Assembly: GCA_027972325.1 (NCBI GenBank)
Contig: JAPMOS010000006.1
Span: 167,001 to 231,000, forward strand
DNA: 64,000 bases
Direction: 5' to 3'
Source of the DNA: Paratrimastix pyriformis
Taxonomy: Eukaryota; Preaxostyla; Paratrimastigidae
The notes beneath the pieces are model-generated. The model searched no databases, was not told the origin of the DNA, and saw only the letters and a list, made by a program, of their open reading frames with translations. Made by a program: the position numbers and the translations under genes. How positions within the stretch are numbered: the first letter of the stretch is position 1; the number at the start of each line of letters is the position of its first letter. This document shows positions 41,139-53,068 of this stretch, in pieces.

Positions 41139-41220
41139 ATGGGTGCTGCGTGGCTGGCGCGTTTCTGTTTATTTCGAGTCTTTCTCGTTGTTTATTTCGG
41201 TCTTCCTGTTTATGGTATCG
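41139..41220 (+). other. Gene C exon 1: signal peptide
   Basis: 82-base exon: MGAAWLARFCLFRVFLVVYF then GLPVYG, with a GTTTGT donor in phase 1. The join to 41,266 gives IGSDALWASGQN in frame. An upstream TTG is not needed. Confidence 0.78.
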
Positions 41221-44200
41221 GTTTGTTCGAGCCTTTTCATTCCATATCCTCTTTATTTACTTTAGGGAGCGATGCTCTCTGGGCCAGCGGGCAGAACGAT
41301 AATTTCTGGGTCCGTTGTACAACCGTTGTATATTCGTTGTACAATCGTTGTTGGGCGCACAGATGGGCGACACATCCAGCGGGACGGCCTTTCGCGAGGT
41401 TGCCCTCCCCGCGGGTTGCCGCATCGCCCAGGTGTTCAAGAACCCGAACGTTCCCCGATCATTTCTCCATTGTGTCGATGGACGCCTTTTTGCTGCGGTC
41501 TGTGCCGAGTCAAAGTGGACCCTTTCACGACCTCGTCCACAGGGGTTCAATGCGGGAGGCGCGCTCTGCCTGGGCACCTCGACGGATGCTCCTTTCACCC
41601 AGGTTACCCTGCCTGCTGGCAAGACCCTGAAGGCGGTTACCACGGGAGGATCTTGCACGATCCTTCACATGACCGATGGTCTGGAGGCGGCTTTCTTTAT
41701 CTGACTCACCCCCTCCCTCGGACAGGCTCGTTGTACGGGTGCGGAATCTCGGACCATGGGGAAGTTCTGTTTGGCTCCATATGTGGGGTGGGGGTTCCAA
41801 GTCGAAAATGAAAGTGTGCATATGGAAGCCTGGAGTCGACTGTTTGACCTCAACATCTGTTTACTTTTCTTTCTTCCCCTCCCCCTCCCCTCCCCTCCCC
41901 TCCTCCTCCCCTCCCCCTCCCCCTCCCCCTCCCCCTCCTCCCTCCTCCCCCCTCCTCCTCCTCCTCCTCCTCCTCCTCCTCCTCCTTCCCCCTCCCCCTC
42001 CCCCCTCCCCCTCCCCCTCCCCATTCATCCACCCCATCCACCCCATCCACCCCATCCACCCACCCCATCCATCCCCCCCATCCATCCCCCCCATCCCTTC
42101 CTCACTCCCTCCCATCCATCCACAACCTCCCCCCTCACCCCTTCTTTCATTTGCGGCCCCTGTCTCACCCTCTGCTGCTGCGTTGACCTTCTGACTGTTC
42201 GTTTGGGCATCGGCATGAGCCATCACATCGCTCATTACTCACCTGCTCCCTGCTCCTCCAGTTCGGGACGGTCCTGGCGTCGCCTCAACGAACGCCGCTC
42301 TTGATTGAACCCGGGCTGCCAGCCGGACGGACGGTCCTCCAAGTGTGCTCACAGGTCGCTGCTTCTCCCTCCCCGCACCCGTCGGCCCAACCCAGCTGAC
42401 TTTTCTCTTCAGGCACACGCCACTGTTCTGCTGCTGGACAACGGCGACATGTACGGGGCGGTCTGTCTCCCTCCACCCCTGAGAGAAGAGTGCGAGGGTG
42501 GCGTGGTGGGTGGAGATGTTCTGCATTGGCCCAACTCTAGTTCCCTTGAATATTTACAGGGATCGAATTCGTTGGGGAGTCTTGGCCTTGGATCCTCCAC
42601 CACCAGTTCCACAGCCTTCACCAAGATCGCCTTGCCTACAGGCCGCACCGCAACCGCGTTGGCATGTTCGTATTGGAACCTTGTCGTTATCCTGGATGAC
42701 GGCTCCCTGGCCACCTGCGGCCGGTCTGTTTTTGCCGGCCCTTGCGCCTGCTCCCATCTCATCCAACCTCCAGCGGGTCTGATGGCATCCTCGGGGACGG
42801 GACCACCGCCGATCGCTACACCTTGGCGACGGTTGCCCTGCCGGGGACGGGGAGGGCGGCCTCGCTCCGGATTTCCATCGATACGCTCCTCGTCCGCTCG
42901 ACCGATGGTCGGTGCCTTCTGCCAGCTTCCTCTCTCACTTCACTGCCCCGTCCATCGCCAATTCCCCATGACACCTGACTGACTTCCCGCCCGTTGCTCT
43001 GCTGCGGTCGCAGGCACCATCTCCGGGACGGGGGGCAATTTCGGAGGGTCTGTCTGATCAGCCCCTCCTCCCCCTTGTCTCCTTGTCTCCTTGTCTCCTT
43101 GTCTCCTTGCCCCCTTGCCCCCTGCCCCCCTGCCTCCCTGCCTCCCTGCCTCCCTGCCTCCCTGCCTCCCTGCCTCCCTGCCTCCCTGCCTCCCTGCCTC
43201 CCTGCCTCCCTGCCTCCCACCCTCCCCCTCCCCCCCCCCCACCCCCACCCCCACCCCCACCCCCACCCCCACCCCCACCACTCCCATCTATTGGGGACCG
43301 AGGGGGCATGGGACATGCCGCCGCGTCTTTCTTCCAATCTTTAACTCGTGATTGTGGACGGTGATATGTGTCTGGGTTTGCAGACAGCTCGGATTGGGGC
43401 ACAGCGACAGCCCCATCACTGTGCTGACGGACATCCCCATCCCGGGAGGGGCCACCGTCGACTGGTTCGCCGCCGGGTCCTACGAGACCTTCATCTACAC
43501 CACCGAGGGGCGCCTCCTCGTGGCGGGTGTCCGTACAGCAGGATCATATTTGGACTTTTGATTGTCACGGCCGGGGGAGGGGATGACGGTAGGGGGGAGA
43601 CAACTCACTTGAGAAGCAAGTTCATCGAATCACTTTTGCTCAAACGCAGAGAGTGTGTTCCTTGCTGATCATTCCGTTGTTCACACTCACCAACCCCACA
43701 TCAGATGGGCGGATTGGAACTGCAGTTCATGACGAATACCAGCGATCAGCTGGTGTTGACCGAAAGCGACCTGTTGACACCGCAACGGGGCAAGCTCCTG
43801 GGGGTAGCTCCCTATAACAGTGGGACGCTGGCCTGGGGCCTGTCTGTATCCCCCCCCCCCCCCCCGCTTCCACATGCGCCCAGAACGACAAGCAGTGATG
43901 CCGCCCGTCCGCTGGTCCTCCGAACCGCAGGGCGGCCCCCTCGCTGACAGGCCTTTCGCCCACCGCGGCACCTTGGGGCAGCGCCGCGAGGTTGACCCTG
44001 ACGGGGACCCACTTTCGCACAGAGGAAGTGGCCACCGTGGTGACGGTGGGCGGGCTGCCCTGTGCCAACGTGGTGGTGGTCAATGCGAGTTGCCTGCAGT
44101 GCACCACCGACCCCGCCCTGACGCTGGGCAGCCACGACATTGTGGTCACCAACACGGACATTGGTCGCAACGTCACCCTGGCAAACGCCTTCGCAGGTCC

Positions 44201-46525
44201 GCGGCTCGATGATCACCAACTAACACGGGCAACGGGGAATTTAATGACGCGTTTCCCGCAGTCCGTTGTTTCCGCGTGGCGCACCTCAGTGCCACGGTGG
44301 GCACAGCCGGCGATGTCATCACCGTGACAGGATGCGGCTTCACGGCCGCCTGCAGGTCCGCACTCTTCGTGCCGATGGGATGCGTGTCTCAGCTGACTCG
44401 CCATAATATCGATGGGGTTCGGGTATTGTGCTCGGTGTCCAGGGTGCAGCTGGGGACCGGAGGGGACCTGCTGGCCACGACCTTCCTCTCGGCGACGTCC
44501 CTCCGCTTTGTGGTGCCCGCCCAGCCCAGCGCTGCCAGCATCACCTACGAGGTCCTCGTCACCGAGACGGCCACCGGCGAACAGTCGCCCCCGACCGGAG
44601 TCCCCCTGTTCAGCTACACCTGTCCGTCCGGGTGCGGGTGCCCCCCCCACACACACACACCTCCGTCCTCCCCCTCCCCCCCCCCCCCCCCCCACCTCCC
44701 TCCCCCGAATGTGTGTCCCGTGACAGACAGACGGCGGGAGAGTTCCGTGTGTATTTGCTTTTTTATTCTCACGTTCTGTTTTCTCTTTTTTTTTTTTACG
44801 GCCGGCCTTTTTTGTACGTATTCGCACCTTTTTGCAGGGGGCGATGCTCTCTGGGGAACCTCGTTCAACGCGTATAATTGGGTCCGTACGGAACTGACGT
44901 CCTGATGATGACCGACTGCTCTGATCTCCCTCTTTCCCTCCACCGTTGGGGCACGCGTACCCACCGCCCACCAGATGGGTGACACATCCACCGGGACGGC
45001 CTTTCGCGAGATTGCGCTGCCCGAGGGCTGCCGCATTGCCCAAGTCTTCACGAACACGGCCGTTTCACGTTCCTTCCTTCTCTGTGTCGATGGCCGCCTC
45101 TTTGCCGCGGTCTGTGCTTTTTTTTTTTTTTTGACTATTCCTTCACAGTCTTGAGAAAGTTTTCGATTTTTTTCAGAAACGACCAAAAAAATTGTAGAAA
45201 TCAAAGCAAACACATCTGTGAAGACAGTTTATTTTTTTGATTTTTTTTGAAGGGCAGGTGAGTCGGCATGACATTATATCGAGTACCGACTTTTTCAGAG
45301 CGCCCTTTTTTCGCACGGGGAGGTTTAACCAAGCATAGGGCAACACTTTTGGTGGGTCAGATTCACTGGCAAGTGAGTTTTTGGAGGGTGACCACTCGCC
45401 AGTGCGATCGAATTCCCTGGTGTGGCCTCGAGGGTGCGGATTCCTTTTGGGTGTTGCCCATCCTGAAGGTTATGTGTAATTTGGAACTATGGTCAAGTTG
45501 GATTAGGCGTTTGTTTTTTGACCGAGTTGTGGTGGGTTCGAATCCTGTCGGCGCTTGTATTTTCTCTCCGTTCAAAACGAAATCTCAAGATCGGCTCACA
45601 GAATCGGCGCGAAACTTCCTTCCCCAAGACTTATTGACCTGCGAGTGGGCATCGACTCTTTCAGACCCAACTCACGAACTCATCGTCAGAGGTGCGTGGA
45701 TGATATCGAATTTTTGTTGGCAGAGGACAATATGACCATACACTGTGCTATCAATTGGAGGTGTGCTACCAATTGATCCCACGCTAACTTCAGCCAACTC
45801 AACAGGATCATTTCTGAGATGACGTCGACCCAATGTCACCCTTCAAAAAGTGATCGAAGATGCTCAAAAAATGGTGGGATTGATCTGTGGGTGAAAGAAA
45901 CTTGACTTCCCTTGCTTCTGCTTTTCCGCGACCTTTTTCTGTGTGGTGGATGGCGTTCCGCCGCCTGAAAAACCACCACAAAAAAACAGCCAACCAAAAC
46001 CAGGTTCGAGCCTCTCCGGAAATTTTAAAAATCTCTGGCATTTCCAGTGCCCCTGCTTCCTTTTTTCGCGATGGTCCCTTGGAGTTCTCTGTGAACGGCG
46101 TGCTACGATTGGAATCACTTGGTACGTTGACGAGGTCTGCCATCCCACTCAATTCAATCTCTTAACCTTTCCGCACTCCTCCTCTTCAGTCTTAGCGCAT
46201 TTGGAGGCGCCATTCAGCTTAATGCGATTTATTTCCGCAATGCGGCCTCAACGGATGCTCAGCCATCACCATCGCTCTTACATCATCTACGATCACCTGC
46301 GGCCAGCAGTGCCTCAATGTTGCTTGGTGCAAATACGCCGCATCTCTGGCAGTGGACTGCTGCACAGTGGTCGCGCACAACCAGTGCTTCTTCCCTGGGC
46401 TGGTCCACTTCCCGCGTTGACTTTCGTGTGATTTACTGGCTGGTCCGGATTTTGGCCAGGCACGCCTTGACCTCCGTGGAGAGCGTGAAGTATTGAGCTG
46501 GGTCCGTGGCACGCGTTCTCCTCCA

Positions 46526-46564
<39 letters not shown>

Positions 46565-48834
46565 CCCTCCCCCCCCACACACACACACCATCCCATCCCC
46601 CCCACCCCACCCCACCCCACCCGCGCCTCTGCCCCTGCCCCTGCCCCTGCCCCTGCCCTGCCCTGCCCCTGCCCCTGCCCCTGCCCCTGCCCTGCCCCTG
46701 CCCCTGCCCCTGCCCCTGCCCCTGCCCCTGCCCCTGCGCCCGCCCCTGCGCCCCGCCCCCGCCCCCGCCCCCGCCCCCGCCCCCGCCCCCGCCCCGCCCC
46801 GCCCCGCCCCACCGCCCCACGCTCCCACCACGCACGCTCCCACCACGCACGCTCCCACCACGCACGCTCCACGCACGCTCCCACCACGCTCCCACCACCC
46901 CACCCACCCGACCCCACCCGACCCCACCGACCCCACACGACCCCACACGACCCCGCCCTTGAGCGCTCCACCACAACACGACCTCCAAGTCTAACCGTCT
47001 TCCCCACCCACCCCTCACCCTCCAGTCTCCTCATCCCCGCGGCCATTTGGACCCACCGGCTTCCGACATCGTGCGAGCCTCCTCATGCGGGCCCCCCCTT
47101 CCTTGATGGCACTCGCTTCGCCATGCCCGGTCCCCCCCCAGCACCGCCCGCGTTTCCAACACCGGCTCCACCTGCCATCGCCGTGTCATCAACCACACCT
47201 GTGCACCATGCGCCTGTGGGCCTGCGGCGTGGTCCCAGTCAGCAGGCCCATTGGTTTCTTACATGCTCCACACATACCCGTCGTCAAGCCGCGCTGCCTC
47301 TTCGCCCGCTTCTTGGCGGTCGTCCTGACGTGGGGGACAAAGACACAAGCGCCCCGAGCCGCGCTCACCACCACCGTCACCGGGGCCGCCCTCCGGCAGC
47401 TGCAGCAGCAGCATGCGTCCCACCCCATGCCCGCTCCCCCTCGGCCATCTGGCTGCCCACTACGCTGACGCCCCAGCTGCCCGCCCAGTGGCGCCTCGTC
47501 TGGGCTGCGGCACCTCCCACCCGGGGCCGCCCCGCCGAACTCCCGACGTGGTGCCACAGGATGTCATGACGCTGAATTGCACGATGCTCAGCCATTTGAC
47601 GGCACAGGAGCAGACGGACGCAGGCTCACTGGTTGATGGGAAGAATGATGTCGTATCACCCTCCTGTCCTCTCTCTGCGGTTGTTGTCTTTATGTCTCCC
47701 ATAGTCCAGCTGGTTGATTGCTGGTTTTCTATACGTAAGACCAGGGGTTCAATTCCCCGAACTTCCAATAGCTTTTTTTGCTGAGGAACAGCCTTGTAGG
47801 GGCACACGGGAGTCTTGGCTAAAAATTTTTTCTAATTTTTTTTTTCCAATAAATTTCATCAAGACTCTGGAGGATTAGCCTTTTTTTTTTTTTTTCAAAA
47901 TATCTCCTCCGCGGGGGGCAGAGACCAGACATGCGTGCAAGTGTACATACACATTTTTCAGTGCCGGTTTTCTCAATCACTCGCTCGCACCTATTCCCCA
48001 CCGCCACGCCAGGGACGGAACGATGATGCCGGCGAGCTCTGCCTGGGCACCACGACGAATTCCCCGTTCACCCAGGTGACCATGCCCGCGGGGAAGACCC
48101 TGAAGACGGTCGTCCTGGGCATCACTTCTACGATCCTCCGCATGACCGATGGTCTGCGATGGTTTGCGTTCTCCCTGACGACTTTTTTTCCCCGACGGCA
48201 ATCCCTTCCCCACTGCCCACCCCACTGCCGAATCGAACGCACAGGCTCGATGTACGGGTGCGGACTCTCGGACCACGGACAAGTTCTGTTTCGCCCCCTT
48301 CTAGGCGCCTGTGTGCGCAGCGTGTCTCCGCCTGCGTGTCTCTGCCTGCCTGCGTGTCTCTGCCTGCCTGCGTGTCTCTGAGGCTCCCTCTGTGTATGCA
48401 CGCCGCACTCCTCTCAAATGATGCCACCGTGCGCACCCGTTTTCCAGTTCGGGACGGTGCTGGCGTCGCCCCAGCTCACGCCGCTGTTGCTCGCACCCGG
48501 GCTGCCCGCCGGCCGGACGGTCGTCCAAGTGTGCGCCATGGTCGGCTTTGCGTTTTTTTTTTCCCCCTCTCTCTCTCATATTCCGGAAACCGAGCCACCG
48601 GGGCCCGTAAAAGGGAACACGAGAAAGACCGAAATCACCCAAGACACAAAAAGGGAAAACAAAAGGGAGGGAGGACCCCACCACCCCGCACACCCCTTAA
48701 CGGGCGCGCACGAGAAGGTTTGCGTCGAACACCTCGCGCACTTGGCACGGGGGGCACGGGCAGGAGGTGACCGGCTCGCGAGCGCGAGCAAGCGCCTCCG
48801 CAGCGGCCTGGCACCACCAGCCGGCCAACTGGCC

Positions 48835-48875
<41 letters not shown>

Positions 48876-51800
48876 CGGTGTTGCCCTGCCCATCCTTCCT
48901 CCCTGACAGCCCCCGTCGGGCGCCCGGCTCACACGCAGTCTCTGTTTTTGCTCCGTTCAGTACCACGCCACTGTTCTGCTGCTGGACAACGGCGCCGTGT
49001 ATGGGGCGGTCCGTTCCCTTCGCTGCTTCAGTGGGGAGGGGAGGGGAGGTATGAGGCCTTCCTTGGTCTGTCCCGACCCCATCCCCCTTTCCCTCCCTCC
49101 CTCCTCCTCCTCCTCCTCCCTCCCTCCCCTCCCCCACACCCCCCACCCCCACACCCCCACACCCCACCCCCCATTCCCCCCCACGACTTGCAGGGATCAA
49201 ATGAGAATGGACGCCTCGGCCTTGGGTCCTCCGGTACGGACGTGACAGCTTTCACCAAGATCCCCCTGCCCGCAGGCCGCACCGCAACCACAATCGCGTG
49301 CACAGACACGAATCTTGCCGCGATCCTGGACGATGGCTCCGTGGCCACGTGTGGCCAGTCTGTTTCCGCTGTTCTCTTGGATGGGACCTCACCCGCTCAC
49401 ATCTTAGGGGTGTGTCTGGTGTCAACGGGGACGCGACCACCACCGATCGCTACGCCTTGGGGCCGGCTGCCCTTCCGGGCACGGGGCGGAGGGCGGCCTC
49501 GCTCCAGATTTCCCTGGTGTCGCTCTTCGTCCGCTCGACCGATGGTCGGTGTGCCCCCCGCTCGCCCCGCCGGCAGTGCCTCTTCTTTTCTGGTGATGTT
49601 TACCCGCCTACCACCACCCACCACCCACCACCCACCACCCACCCCCTCGCCCCCACCCCTCGCCCCCACCCCCATCCTCACCCCCACCCCATCCTCACCC
49701 CCACCCCCACCCCCACCCACCCTTCAGGTATCATCTCCGGGACCGGGTTGAATCAGTTTGGGTCTGTCCCGGTCTCTGGCTGGCCTTCCCGCGCCCTGGC
49801 TGGGTTCTCGAGCCGACAGAGACAGAACTGCCTCCCCCCACCCTCGCCCTCGGACAGCTACGATGCACGCCATCGGATTGCTGCCTGCTCAGCTGATTGG
49901 GTTTTTATTACGGACTGTTTCTGATTCAGACAAGATATATCATATGTTTTTTTTGGGTGTCTTCCACGCGCGGTTTGCAGGCAGCTCGGCCAGAACACTG
50001 CCACCAACGTCAAAGTGCTGACGGACATCCCCATCCCGGGGGGGGCCACCACCGTCGCCTGGTTCGCCACGGGATCCTTCACTACCTTCGTCTACACCAC
50101 CGCTGGACGCCTCCTCATGGCGGGGCGCGACACTGACAACCAGCTCTTCAGGACGACTCCCATCGACATGCTGCGGGTGCTGACTGCGAGTGACCTGTTC
50201 CCGCAACACGGCAGGCTGCAGGGGATTGCCGCCGGCAATGCTGGGACGCTCGCTTGGGGCCTGTCTGTCTCCCATGCCCCCACGCACGCCCCACACACAC
50301 ACGCATACACGCCCACACACGGCCCCTCACGCCCCCACACGCCCCCACACACAAACGCCCCCACACACAAACGCCCCCACACACAAACGCCCCACACACA
50401 AACGCCCCCCACACACAAACGCCCCCACACAAACGCCCCCACACACCCTCTTCAACCAGTCAGTAGCTGTGCTTGGCTCTTTGCTCCCGCCCAGCACGCC
50501 CCCCCAGCACCCCCCCCCCCCCCCCCCCCCTCTGCACGCCCCGATCGGGCCAGCGCCCTGCGTAGTGCTGCTCCTGCACTGCAAACCGAGCATCCCGCTC
50601 ATCCTCCCTGCCTGTGTCTTGTCGTCTCTGTTTTCCCTGCCGATTCGGTGCATCGTCGTCGATGGTGCCTCTTCGCTCTATAGGGCAGCCCCATCGCTGA
50701 CGTGCGTCTCGCCCACCGCGGCAGCCGTTGGCAGCACCGCGAGGTTGACCCTGACGGGAACCCACTTCCGCGCAGCGACTGCCCCGGTGGTGGTGACGGT
50801 GGGCGGGCTGCCCTGCACCGACCTGGTGGTGGTCAATGCGAGTTGCCTGCAGTGCACCACCGACCCCGCCCTGCCGCTGGGCAGCCACGCCGTGACGGTC
50901 ACCAACACGGACATCGGCCTCAACGCCACCCGGGCAAATACATTCAGAATTGGTCTGCGCAGCATCTTGCCATGCGTTTCTGTTGGCGCATCATCAGCAC
51001 CCCCCCTCACGGATCGGATCACTTCCCTTGTCCGCAGGGTGTTTCCGCGTGGCGAACCTCAGTGCCACTGTGGGCGCAGCCGGCGATGTCATCACCGTGA
51101 CCGGGCACGGCTTCACAGACACCTGCAAGTCCGCTCCCCCCCCACCTGCTCCTGCTTCTGTGCCTCCGCGCGCTGTGCCGAAAAAAAAAAAAAGGCGCCC
51201 GACCCATGTCGGTTGGTGTCCCTTTCCGAATGACTGTGTGAGCTTGAGGCACCTCTTCTACGCCCGCGCGCGGGGGGGTCTCCAGGGTGCAGCTGGGGAC
51301 CGGAGGGGACCTGCTGGCCACGACCTTCCTCTCGGCGAGGTCCCTCCGCTTTGTGGTGCCCGCCCAGCCCAGCGCTGCCAGCATCACCTACGAGGTCCTC
51401 GTCACCGAGACGGCCACCGGCGAACAGTCGCCCCCGACCGGGGTCCCCCTGTTCAGCTACACCTGTCCGTCGGGTGCCCCCTTCCACACCTCCTCCCTTC
51501 CTCCCTCCCTCCCTCCTCCCCTCCCTCCCTCCTCCCTCCCTCCCTCCACCCCCCTCCCTCCCTCCCTCCCTCCTCCGAATGTGTCTCCCGTGACAGACGG
51601 CGGGAGAGTTCCGTGTGTCTTTGCTTTTTTTTTATTCTCACGTTCTGTTTTTGTTTTCTCCTTTTTTTTTACGGCCGGCCTTTTTTCGCACGTACGTATT
51701 CGCACCTTTTTGCAGGGGGCGATGCTCTCTGGGGAACCTCGTTCAACGCGTATAATTGGGTCCGTGCCCATTTTCCCCCGTACGGAACTGACGTCATGAT

Positions 51801-53027
51801 GATGACCGACTGCTCTTGTGAACCTTCTTCTCCCTCTTTCCCTCCACCGTTGGGGCACGCGTACCCACCGCCCACCAGATGGGTGACACATCCACCGGGA
51901 CGGCCTTTCGCGAGATTGCGCTGCCCGAGGGCTGCCGCATTGCCCAAGTCTTCACGAACACGGCCGTTTCACGTTCCTTCCTTCTCTGTGTCGATGGCCG
52001 CCTCTTTGCCGCGGTCTGTGCTTTTTTTTTTTTTCAAAATATCTCCTCCGCGGGGGGCAGAGACCAGACATGCGTGCAAGTGTACATACACATTTTTCAG
52101 TGCCGGTTTTCTCAATCACTCGCTCGCACCTATTCCCCACCGCCACGCCAGGGACGGAACGATGATGCCGGCGAGCTCTGCCTGGGCACCACGACGAATT
52201 CCCCGTTCACCCAGGTGACCATGCCCGCGGGGAAGACCCTGAAGACGGTCGTCCTGGGCATCACTTCTACGATCCTCCGCATGACCGATGGTCTGCGATG
52301 GTTTGCGTTCTCCCTGACGACTTTTTTTCCCCGACGGCAATCCCTTCCCCACTGCCCACCCCACTGCCGAATCGAACGCACAGGCTCGATGTACGGGTGC
52401 GGACTCTCGGACCACGGACAAGTTCTGTTTCGCCCCCTTCTAGGCGCCTGTGTGCGCAGCGTGTCTCCGCCTGCGTGTCTCTGCCTGCCTGCGTGTCTCT
52501 GCCTGCCTGCGTGTCTCTGAGGCTCCCTCTGTGTATGCACGCCGCACTCCTCTCAAATGATGCCACCGTGCGCACCCGTTTTCCAGTTCGGGACGGTGCT
52601 GGCGTCGCCCCAGCTCACGCCGCTGTTGCTCGCACCCGGGCTGCCCGCCGGCCGGACGGTCGTCCAAGTGTGCGCCATGGTCGGCTTTGCGTTTTTTTTT
52701 TCCCCCTCTCTCTCTCATATTCCGGAAACCGAGCCACCGGGGCCCGTAAAAGGGAACACGAGAAAGACCGAAATCACCCAAGACACAAAAAGGGAAAACA
52801 AAAGGGAGGGAGGACCCCACCACCCCGCACACCCCTTAACGGGCGCGCACGAGAAGGTTTGCGTCGAACACCTCGCGCACTTGGCACGGGGGGCACGGGC
52901 AGGAGGTGACCGGCTCGCGAGCGCGAGCAAGCGCCTCCGCAGCGGCCTGGCACCACCAGCCGGCCAACTGGCCAGCTCTCTCTCTCTCTCTCTCTCATAT
53001 TCCGAAAACCGAGCCACCGGGGCCCGT

Positions 53028-53068
<41 letters not shown>

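Larger units (their letters stand above)
41266..43841 (+). other. Gene C module 1: RCC1-like propeller
   Basis: Full exon series: SDALWASGQNDNFW (41,266 on), MGDTSSGTAF (41,363 on), AGGALCLGTSTD (41,549 on), SLYGCGISDHGE (41,726 on), GTVLASPQRTP (42,261 on), VLLLDNGDMYGA (42,425 on), LGSLGLGSSTTSS (42,561 on), DGILGDGTTADR (42,776 on), TISGTGGNFGGS (43,015 on), QLGLGHSDSP (43,384 on) and ELQFMTNTSDQL (43,705 on), ending LAWGL. Two introns are swollen by C/T-rich repeats. Confidence 0.85.
45133..47880. mobile_element. 2.75-kb insertion with terminal inverted repeats (DNA-transposon-like)
   Basis: The left end GACTATTCCTTCACAGTCTTG and the right end, reverse-complemented, GGCTAATCCTCCAGAGTCTTG match at 18 of 22 bases. 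It is flanked on both sides by a run of 15 T. The sister modules have one uninterrupted run of 13 T (52,022-52,034) or 12 T (56,088-56,099) at the same intron position, so they are empty sites. The T run probably hides the target-site duplication. Inside are two tRNA-like sequences, CT and CCCTG arrays and possible minus-strand exons. No transposase was recognised, so it may be non-autonomous. Confidence 0.7.
44838..50262 (+). other. Gene C module 2: RCC1-like propeller interrupted by a 2.9-kb intron
   Basis: Exons 44,838-44,881 and 44,975-45,109, then the intron 45,110-48,012 with the 45,133-47,880 insertion, then 48,013 on (DAGELCLGTTTN), SMYGCGLSDHGQ (48,243 on), GTVLASPQLTP (48,449 on), VLLLDNGAVYGA (48,970 on), 49,194-49,357 (NGRLGLGSSGTD), VNGDATTTDRYA (49,409 on), ISGTGLNQFGS, and one exon from about 49,978 to 50,262 in which the last two propeller exons are joined without an intron. 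Confidence 0.83.

Noticed and set aside
45484-45556. Functional tRNA gene
   Set aside because: A and B boxes are present but the acceptor and anticodon stems do not pair. The same applies to 47,700-47,768 and 57,326-57,392.
45133-47880. Retroelement or virus-like insertion
   Set aside because: Terminal inverted repeats, no long terminal repeats and no reverse-transcriptase or capsid motifs were seen; a DNA-transposon-like element fits better.
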